This document shows positions 11,801-19,527 of a stretch of DNA of 32,709 nt, piece by piece (position 1 is the stretch's first letter; the number at the start of each line of letters is the position of its first letter). The notes beneath the pieces were generated by a model that did no database searches, was not told the origin of the DNA, and saw only the letters and a program-made list of their open reading frames with translations. Origin of the DNA: Pholiota molesta (Eukaryota > Basidiomycota > Agaricomycetes > Agaricales > Strophariaceae); contig JACGCK010000368.1 in assembly GCA_014925825.1 (NCBI GenBank), positions 1 through 32,709 of the forward strand, written 5' to 3'. Made by a program: the position numbers and the translations under genes.

Positions 11801-14800
11801 GAGTTGCTCGTTTGCGACCAGAGTATGCGACCGTATGCGACCGTATGTGACCGTGAAATACTTGAAATACTTGAAATGACTATAAAGCTACAAATATATG
11901 TTCAGAAATTCCGGAAATTCTTGGTTAGATAGGTCTAATGAATATCTACAAAACAAGATATGCCGGAAGAAGATCGAGCCAGAGGTGCAAACGATATGAA
12001 GAAAATATTTTGATGAGCACCATTTGAACATGATCCAAACATAGTTCCATAACTGTGACTTGAGTGGTCGTGATATATTTTGATGTTCTAAACATTGTTT
12101 CTCTCATATCTTTCTAAACTCTGGCTCGATTCTTTTCCGGCGTATCTTGTTTTGTAGCAATTTATTAGGGTTATCGTATCCTAGCTTTACAGGTTCTTAA
12201 AGTACGTATTTGTAGTTCTATAGGCCAAATACGTCTTTTAGACGTCTTTGGCATGTTTTAGCTCCTCATGCCCCATTTCCACAAGCAAAATACCGTTATT
12301 ACTCGGTGAAATTGATGTATGTATTATTTAGTATCCTTATACATTGTTATATCTGCTCAAATAAATTTATACATTGTATATATGGTTATATATATTCATT
12401 AGGATGTTAGCCTTCAACAAGTGCCTTGATTTATGTGTTCCGACCTTTCTAGCTATATTCTACCGATATGAATAGATAAATAGGCTTGGGAGAGCCCTGA
12501 TCCAAAGAGATTAAGAAGATATCTTTCCCTAGTGCTAAGATATAGGCCAATGTATCCACAGGTAGATAAGTCAATAGGAGGGGACTAATTGTATCTATGG
12601 CACTTCTGGCTGCATATATCAAGCTAAATAAGTATAATATACAATGTACACTTATTAAGTTGACACTGAGGGCATTGTAATGTTCTGCTTTCATGCCCTA
12701 TAACACCCTCCCTCTAGATCTCCCCATGGGTCACTTCTATCAATTCCTGGGGAGCTATAGCTCAGCAGATAATTACCTTGTATAGTATATATATTATTTA
12801 TACCTTTATATAAGAGTCCCCAAGTGTTTAAGGCATATATTTCCCTCTGCTCCCCCTCCCCAGCCATAGAAAACCTCTCTTTTTGATAGATAGCCCAGTG
12901 TGTATTTGTTGAATATATGTATGTCAATACTTCTATATACTATGCCTATCTATGTGCTAAAATACGAAAGGAACGAAGGTAAATGGATCGAACTGGAGCC
13001 CATTCTCTGTGCCAACAGGCAGGAGGACGGACGCGCGCGCGCGCATCAGTCGGTGGAGCGCGCGCCCTAATTAGGCAATAACCCGCGGCAGGATGTTGAG
13101 TGGAAACACCGGTGTCGGCGGACAATCCAGTGAAATGACACTGGATTCGGTGTTCCGCGCACATCCAGTGTAAATTCACCGGATTGCTCGCGTGGCACGC
13201 ATCCAGTGAAATTTCACTGAATTTGGTGTTCTGCCCACATCCAGTGTAAATTCACTGGATTGCTCATGCGGCGCCAATCCAGAGAATATCCACTGGATTA
13301 CTCGCACAGCTCCATTCCGGTGGATATTCACTGGATCGCTTGCATGGCGCCATTCCAGTGTATATCCACTGGATCGCTCGCGCGGCGCGCCGGCGCCATG
13401 CAAGTTATTCAACACACAAGCGCACGCCGGCACACGCACCCCATTGTCGCACGCGCGCGTACGCGCCGGCGCCGTATCGCCCTACGTGCGCGTACACGCT
13501 GCACTGCCCCATGCGAGCGCATGCGCTGCATTGCCCCACGCATGTGGGCGCAGTTCCAGTGAATATCCACCGGAATTGCTCGCGCAGCACTGTTCCAGTA
13601 GATTTCCACTGGATTGCTCGTGCAGCAATCCAGTAAAAATCTACTGGATTGCTCACACAGCAACATCTGGTGACCTTTCACTGGATTCCCTGCGCGGTAT
13701 GCATCCAGTGTAATTTTACTGGATTTGGTGTTCTGCACACATCCAGTGCAAAATCACTGGATTCATCGCTTGCCACACAATATGGTGTAAATTTACTGGA
13801 ATAGCGTCTGCGCGCATGGGCCAATGTGGCGCGTGCGGCAGCGCGGCATGTACGTGCGCGTGCACTTGCGTGGCATATATAACTGCAATGGTGCCACGCG
13901 AGCGCCATCCAGTGGATATTCACTGGATTGGTGCCACCCTAGCAGTCCAGTGAATTTGCACTGGATGTACGCCATGCAAGCAATCCAGTAAATTTTCACG
14001 GGATTGGTCGCATGTGGCTCATCCAGTAGACTTCTACTGGATTGGCCATGTGGTGATGATTCAGTGTAATTGCACTGGATTCCTCGTCCATTGCGTATCC
14101 AGTATAATTCTACTGGATTCTCGCGTAGGATACATCCGGTAGAATTGCATTGGATTCCTTGCACGGCCGCATTTTGGCCAGTCCCGCGCGACATTTTCAC
14201 TGGATCCCGGGCGCGGCCGCATAGCCACTGCCGCGCACGTCGCTCATCCATCCAGTCGCACACGGCTCATCCAGTACTTTCTTCACCCAGTTTAAATATT
14301 ATTAAATGTCTTCTAGTGATATTAAATGTATTCCAATAATATTGATATTCATACACAATGTTATATACAATGTAAAGCAAGGGAAGGGAAAGCTGAACCA
14401 ACCCCTGTGATATCTATATCGGAGGTGGCGGTGAATGTCCTGGGTGCATTTGGCAGAGATGCACCGTGTGCACATGAGCTGCGTGTACAGGGTGCATTTG
14501 GCATGGATGTACATGGTGTTATACCGTGTTTACATATGAATGATACTCGGCAGTAACTGAGAAATTATGTAACTAGACACATCCAGTTTTGAAAGCCTCT
14601 TGGGCTGTAATGTCGGCTTTATACTCGGTAAATAAATCGGAATAAAGTTTTGAACGTTACTGATGCAAACATCATCGAAATAGGCAGTACAACAGGCGGG
14701 GCTCCTAGATGATGCTGTTCGAGCCTTGGCCGAGAATCTGCGAGAAACATTAGGTGTTGCGAAGGAAAAACCAGACCTCCTAATGATTGAAGGCACATAT

Positions 14801-17800
14801 GATGTAATCGAGGAGATTGGACGTACTTCATTGAAAATTGCGTCGCTGATTCGTGAGTATACAGGGTTGCGTTTCGCTGGTAAGTCGGTAGCATCACTCG
14901 TTAACCTAATTTTATTCAATGGTCGTTGTTTTGTAGGTCGGGTTATGAAATACCAGATATCCAGCGATATGCAATCACGTATTGCGGAATGTCAAAAATC
15001 TTGCGACGAACTCAAGGTGAAGTTTGATCGAAGAATGAATATGGATACAAATTGTCAGTTAAAAATAATCAAGGATGGCCAGCTTGGTATGAATGAATTT
15101 AAATTCCAGCTGATAATAGAGAATGACCGGTCGTTTATACTTTATAGCTGACAAAATTTTTCAATGGCTTTCAGCACCTGACAGTTCCAAAAACTACAAC
15201 GACGCACGTAAGAAACATCAGGAGGGCACATGCTCTTGGTTCCTCGATGGGGAGCGTTTCCGTGAATTCCAGGAGAATGCCGACTTTCTCTGGATCAAGG
15301 GGAAAGGTACGCGACATAATGCCATCTGTGGTCAGTGGACCTTGGACACTATTGAATGACGACTTTTTTGCAGCCGGTTCTGGAAAAACTATTCTGTGGT
15401 ATGTTGAGAGTCTGAGGTCTCTAGACTCTGAGGGTGTAATGATTAACATGCATTTTAGCTCATCCATTATCGAGAAGATCGACCAACTTCACAAGGAAAT
15501 CCCATCGATTACGTTCGCTTACTTCTTCTTTGATGGGCGAGATGAACAGAAAGATCTCCAGCTACACGATAAACTCATCCGCTCTCTTATTTTGCAACTC
15601 TCGCAGCAATGCGACGGTATCCCTGCCGCTTTGGTGGAATTGCATGGTGGTGGATACAAACAGCCATCCACCAAGTCCCTCGAGCACGTCCTGCATGATC
15701 TTATAAGTGGAATGCCTTTGGTGTACATCATTGTCGATTCCCTCGACGAATGCACTGAACGACAGGAGATGCTAGAGTGGATCAAAGGGATCGTCTCACG
15801 AAAGATCAGCACGCTGCACATGGTGGTCGTGAGTCGGCCAGAGCGAGATATCGAGGATGCTTTCCGACCACTCGATGCGGGCTGCCGCATTGACTTGGCG
15901 AAAGAGTCCGAAAGAGATATTATGATGTATCTCGAGCAGCAGCTTTCAGTGCTGCAGAAATGGGATGAAGAAATGAGGAAAATTATACAATCAACACTAG
16001 CAAAGCACTCCGAGGGAATGTATGAATATTTCGATGAATTCATAACTTTGTGATTGGCACTTACCCTTTGCCAGGTTCCGATGGGTGGCCTTGCAGCTAA
16101 TCGAGTTAAAAAAATGCTCGAACCGGGACTCAGTAATGAAGCAACTCAATAGTTTACCCAGTGGCTTATATGAAACCTATGACCGAATCTTATGGAACGT
16201 CAACGAGGCGGATCATGACGATATCAAGATATTCCTTCGGTGGTTATGTTTTTCTACTCGCCCAATGACACTTTCGCAAATTGCGGAAGCAGTGGTCGTG
16301 GACTTTGACACTGAGAACGGTCCGCGTTATAAGCCATCGCGTCAGTATTGGGACAAAAGAGATGTTCTGGAGAAATGTTCTGGTCTCGTCATTGAATCCC
16401 CAGCGTCTTATTTTGAACCCGAAGGTATGATCTAACTGATGTTACAGTGGTATATTATCTAAAGAATACTATGACAATAGGAACAATCAAGTTAGCCCAC
16501 TTCTCAATCAAGGAGTATCTTCTGTCCAATCACCTCCGTACAAGCACCTCCTTGAATTTTCATTTGACCAATGCCAAACTCTGTCATTCCCTCATAGCTC
16601 AAACCTGCTTAGCCTACCTTCTCCAATTTGACACAGACAATTTCAACAGCAATAATGTTATTAACTCCCATCCCCTTGCACCTTATGCCGCTCAACACTG
16701 GATCTTGCATGCAAAAGCTGGTGGCATTGATGACCCAGAGCCATCCTGGACGTTGACATTGGCGACACATTTGTTCACACGTGCACAAGCTACATTCACA
16801 AATTGGATTCGGATTTTGGATTTAGATAATCCTGACGGCCCAAGTCCAAGCCGGAGACATACTCCCCCACCACTATATTACACATCATTAGCTGGTTTGC
16901 AACGACTATGTCTATATGTACTGGAGGAGGCGGATGTAAAGGCACAGGGAGGAGTATATGGCAATGCACTCCAAGCGGCATCATATCAAGGGCACGTGGA
17001 GATTGTCAAGGTGCTACTGAAGAAGGGCGCAGATCCAAATGCACAGGGAGGAAAATACAGCAACGCACTCTATGCAGCATTATATCAGGGGCATGAAGGG
17101 ATTGTGAAGGTGTTACTGGAGAAGGGCGCAGATCCGAATGCGCAGGGAGGAGTATACGGCAACGCACTTCAAGCGGCATCATATCAGGGGCATGTAGAAA
17201 TTGTCAAGGTGCTATTGGAGAAGGGCGCAGACCCAAATGCACAGGGAGGAAAATACAGCAATGCACTCTACGCGGCATTATATCAGGGGCATGAAGCAAT
17301 TGTGAAGGTGTTACTGGAGAAGGGCGTGGATCCGAATGCGCAGGGAGGAGTATACGGCAACGCACTCCAGGCAGCATCATATCAGGGGCACGAGGTGACA
17401 GTGAAGGTGTTACTGGAGAATGGAGCGGATCCGAATGCGCAGGGAGGAGAATACGGCAATGCACTCCAGGCGGCGGCATATCAGGGGCAGGAGGCGACAG
17501 TGAAGGTGTTACTGGAGAATGGTGCGGATCCAAATGCGCAGGGAGGAAAATACGGCAATGCACTCTACGCAGCATCAATTCCGGGGCACGAGGCGACAGT
17601 GAAGGTGCTGCTCGAGAAGGGTGCTGATCCGAATGCACAGGGAGGAGAATACGGCAATGCACTCTACGCGGCATCATATCAGGGGCACAAGGCAATTGTG
17701 AAGATTCTATTGGAGAAGGGCGCAGATCCGAATGCGCAGGGAGGAAGATATGGCAATGTGCTCCAGGCGGCGGCATATCAGGGGCACAAGGCGACAGTGA

Positions 17801-19527
17801 AGGTGTTACTAGAGAATGGTGCAGATCCGAATGCGCAGGGAGGAGAATACGGCAATGCACTCTACGCGGCGTCATATCAGGGGCACGAGGTGATAGTGAA
17901 GGTGTTACTGGAGAATGGAGCGGATCCGGATGCGCAGGGAGGAGAATACGGCAATGCACTCCAGGTGGCATCATATTGGGGGCACGAGGCGATGGTGAAG
18001 GTGCTACTGGAGAAGGGAGCGGATCCGAATGCGCAGGGAGGAAAATACAGCAATGCACTATACACGGCGTCATATCGAGGGTACGAGGCAATTGTGAAGG
18101 TGTTACTGGAGAATAGTGCGGATCCGAATGCGCAGGGAGGAGAATACAGCAATGCACTCTACGCCGCGTCGTATCAGGGGCACGAGGTGGCAGTGAAGGT
18201 GTTACTGGAGAATGGAGCGGATCCAAATGCGCAAGGAGGAGAATACGGCAATGCACTCCAGGCGGCAGCATATCAGGGGTACGAGGCGACAGTGAAGGTG
18301 TTACTAGAGAATGGTGCAGATCCGAATGCGCAGGGAGGAGAATACGGCAATGCACTCTACGCGGCATCATATCAGGGGCACGAGGTGATAGTGAAGGTGT
18401 TACTGGAGAATGGTGCGGATCCGAATGCGCAGGGAGGAGAATACGACAATGCACTCTACGCGGCGTCATATCAGGGGCACAAGGTGACAGTGAAGGTGTT
18501 ACTGGATAATGGAGCGGATCCGAATGCGCAGGGAGGAGAATACGGCAATGCACTCCAGGTGGCATCATATTGGGGGCACGAGGCGATGGTGAAGGTGCTA
18601 CTGGAGAAGGGAGTGGATCCAAATGCGCAGGGAGGAAAATACAGCAATGCACTATACACGGCGTCATATCGAGGGTACGAGGCAATTGTGAAGGTGTTAC
18701 TGGAGAATGGTGCGGATCCGAATGCACAGGGAGGAGAATACGGCAATGCACTCTACGCGGCGTCATATCAGGGGCACGAGGTGATAGTGAAGGTGTTACT
18801 AGAGAATGGAGCGGATCTGAATGCGCAGGTAGGAGCATACAGCAATGTGCTCCAGGCGGCATCATATTGGGGGTGCGAGGCGACGGTGAAGATACTACTG
18901 GAGAAGGGCGCAGATCCGAATGCGCAGGGAGGAGAATACGGCAACGCACTCCAGGCAGCGGCATATCAGGGGCACGAGGCGATCATGAAGATGCTGCTGA
19001 AAAAGGGCGCGGATCCGAATGCACAGGAAGGATACTACGGCAATGTGCTCCAGGCGGCGTCATATCGGGGATTTGAGGCAATTGTGAAGATTCTGCTGGA
19101 GAAGGGCGCAGATCCGAATGCACAGGGAGGAGAATACGGCAATGCGCTCTACGAAGCATCATATTGGAGGCACGAGGCAATTGTGAAGATTTTACTGGAG
19201 AAGGGCGCAGATCCGAATGCACAGGGAGGAGAATATGGCAATGTACTACAGGCAGCGTCATATCGGGGGTACGAGGCAATTGTGAAGATTCTACTGGAAA
19301 AGGGCGCAGATCCGAATGCGCAGGGAGGAGAATACGGCAATGCACTACAGGCGGCATCATATTGGGGGCACGAGGCGACGGTGAAAATACTTCTGGAGAT
19401 GGGCGCAGATCCGAATGCGCAGGGAGGAGAATACGGCAGTGCACTCCAGGCGGCATCAAGGAGGAGAAGAGAGGCGATTGTGAAGCTGTTGCTGGAGTGG
19501 GGAGCGCATAATACCTTATCGTCTTAG
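8821..19527 (+). CDS. NLR-like (STAND) receptor: C2-like domain, NACHT NTPase, 26 ankyrin repeats
   Basis: Exons: 8821-8875, 8931-9084, 9151-9266, 9315-9550, 14577-14627, 14684-14879, 14937-15086, 15148-15306, 15374-15398, 15459-16019, 16075-16424 and 16481-19527. All phases close and give 1699 aa. Residues about 15-165 look C2-like (RRDHYVIVSVDGQEVAKS, PRWEWPEDHEF). A helical linker crosses the giant intron without a break (IMDIVAD / THPVLKASWAVMSALYS / AVQQAGLLDDAVRALAENL). The NACHT domain follows: Walker A GKAGSGKT (371-378), FAYFFFDGRD (400-409), Walker B VYIIVDSLDE (469-478), then VVSRPERDIEDAF, FRWVALQLIELKKC and GTIKLAHFSIKEYLLS. Ankyrin repeats occupy residues 834-1691, then an 8-residue tail. 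Such fungal NLR-like proteins are thought to act in self/non-self recognition and programmed cell death; here that role is inference. Apparent stops near 16053 and 16435 lie inside introns 16020-16074 and 16425-16480, so the gene reads as intact, provided the 5026-nt intron 9551-14576 is spliced. Confidence 0.88.
9584..9591 (+). repeat. Left copy of 8-bp putative target-site duplication GCAGTAAC
   Basis: It lies 33 nt inside the intron donor at 9551. The identical octamer at 14550-14557 sits 19 nt before the end of the intron. Together they bound the insertion. Confidence 0.55.
9639..9683 (+). repeat. Left subterminal tandem repeat of the insertion
   Basis: Two 22-bp copies, 9639-9660 and 9662-9683, read GCCAAACACACACGGTRC-ATGC and differ at one position. 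A related motif, GCCAAATGCACCC, occurs twice in the opposite orientation near the other end. Such subterminal motifs are often transposase-binding sites in DNA transposons, which is inference here. Confidence 0.5.
9965..10772. repeat. Left array of 16 short palindromes (22 bp each)
   Basis: Sixteen full copies of an imperfect palindrome with consensus ATCCAGTG-N6-CACTGGAT start at 9965, 10003, 10041, 10091, 10129, 10165, 10253, 10292, 10328, 10375, 10413, 10598, 10636, 10674, 10712 and 10751; a half copy lies near 10206. Most start 36-50 bp apart. The cores are AT-rich (TATATA, AATATT or AAATTT classes) and the spacers are rich in CGCG. Some stem changes are paired: at 10375 the arms read CCGGT/ACCGG instead of CCAGT/ACTGG. 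Each unit could form an 8-bp stem as DNA cruciform or RNA hairpin. Confidence 0.85.
10773..11985 (+). repeat. Left arm of a long inverted repeat
   Basis: The sequence recurs in inverted orientation at about 12108-13124. The best-preserved block, roughly 11013-11405 against 12478-12905, is nearly identical over about 400 bp. Similarity fades, with indels, towards the centre, where a roughly 100-bp unit (GAATATCTACAAAACAAGAT..) appears more than once. At the outer edge the inversion continues into the palindrome arrays. Both arms hold an open frame beginning MKAEHYNALSVNLISVHC, too short and isolated to call a gene. Confidence 0.85.
11986..12107. other. Approximate centre of the long inverted repeat
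   Basis: This AT-rich sequence links the two arms. It is itself weakly inverted (GAAAATATTTTGATG near 12003 against ATATATTTTGATG near 12072), so the palindrome may close to a shorter loop. Just before it, within the left arm, the short tandem unit TATGCGACCG is repeated three times with changes (about 11820-11850). Confidence 0.4.
12108..13124 (-). repeat. Right arm of the long inverted repeat
   Basis: It is the inverted counterpart of 10773-11985. Its reverse complement reproduces the block containing ATGGCTGGGGAGGGGGAGCA, then AGCTCCCCAGGAATTGATAG, then CCCTCAGTGTCAACTTAATA, in the same order as the left arm. It is about 200 bp shorter because of indels near the centre. Confidence 0.85.
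13125..14155. repeat. Right array of 21 short palindromes (22 bp each)
   Basis: Twenty-one full copies of the ATCCAGTG-N6-CACTGGAT palindrome start at 13125, 13163, 13201, 13239, 13277, 13315, 13353, 13554, 13593, 13628, 13665, 13703, 13741, 13780, 13907, 13945, 13983, 14021, 14059, 14097 and 14134. Half copies follow near 14190 and 14271. The first seven start exactly 38 bp apart. Two GC-rich gaps (13375-13553 and 13802-13906) interrupt the array; the first matches the gap in the left array in inverted orientation (GGGCAATGC.GCGC near 10450 against its complement near 13520). Confidence 0.85.
14442..14502 (-). repeat. Right subterminal repeats of the insertion
   Basis: GGGTGCATTTGGC occurs at 14442-14454 and again at 14490-14502. 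Reverse-complemented, it reads GCCAAATGCACCC and resembles the left subterminal repeat at 9639-9683. Confidence 0.45.
14550..14557 (+). repeat. Right copy of 8-bp putative target-site duplication GCAGTAAC
   Basis: It is identical to 9584-9591. It also carries the AGTAAC-TGA context that could serve as the branch site for the acceptor TAG at 14574-14576. Confidence 0.55.
16927..19500 (+). repeat. Coding tandem array of 26 ankyrin repeats, 99-bp unit
   Basis: The array is 26 contiguous units of exactly 33 codons with no indels. The consensus reads GADPNAQGGEYGN-ALQAASYQGHEAIVK-VLLEK. Units are very similar in DNA as well as protein. Units 11-12 and 17-18 are almost identical, and units 10 and 15 have identical protein sequence, so multi-unit duplication or conversion has occurred. 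Differences gather at repeat positions 10 (E/K/V/R/A/Y), 12 (G/S/D), 16 (Q/Y), 21 (Q/W/R/P), 23-26 and 33 (K/N), while structural positions barely change. Confidence 0.95.

Larger units (their letters stand above)
9592..14549. mobile_element. About 4.96-kb non-autonomous insertion inside intron 4 of the NLR-like gene
   Basis: The segment is flanked by the direct repeat GCAGTAAC (9584-9591 and 14550-14557). Eight-bp duplications are known for hAT-superfamily DNA transposons. Removing the insert and one repeat copy leaves a 60-nt intron (GTACGT...ACTAG) like the gene's other introns (48-67 nt). The outermost bases are only weakly inverted (GGGGTAT at the left; CGAGTAT reading inward from the right). 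Subterminal repeats are clearer: two copies of GCCAAACACACACGGT.. on the left and two inverted GCCAAATGCACCC on the right. There is no transposase-like open frame. Inside, in order: AT/GC mixed sequence, a palindrome array, a long inverted repeat, a second palindrome array and AT-rich sequence. hAT assignment is inference; several nested insertions are an alternative. Confidence 0.6.

Noticed and set aside
11203..12694. Short proteins starting MKAEHYNALS in both arms of the inverted repeat
   Set aside because: The two copies agree only because the DNA is duplicated. They are short, end at different places and have no splice-supported continuation, so I do not call genes.
12741..12790. A tRNA-like A-box (TAGCTCAGCAG) in the inverted repeat
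   Set aside because: No B-box, acceptor stem or anticodon arm follows at the right distance, so neither a tRNA nor a tRNA-derived SINE can be supported.
9965..14155. CRISPR-like appearance of the palindrome arrays
   Set aside because: The host is a eukaryote, the repeats are degenerate, spacers vary in length and share sequence with each other, and there are no cas genes.
9897..14263. Many open frames with recurring phrases such as IQCIYTG or PVYIHWI
   Set aside because: They are translations of the palindrome arrays on both strands. The phrases come from the repeated 22-bp unit, not from a conserved protein.
14684..16435. Reading the NLR-like gene as a pseudogene or as several separate genes
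   Set aside because: Every stop met in the open frames lies in a short intron with good donor and acceptor sites. Removing them gives a continuous, family-typical protein with closing phases.
17204..18964. A 586-codon antisense open frame through the ankyrin repeats
   Set aside because: It has the same 33-codon period as the sense repeats and arises because one antisense frame of the 99-bp unit has no stop. It resembles no protein of its own and overlaps the well-supported receptor exon.
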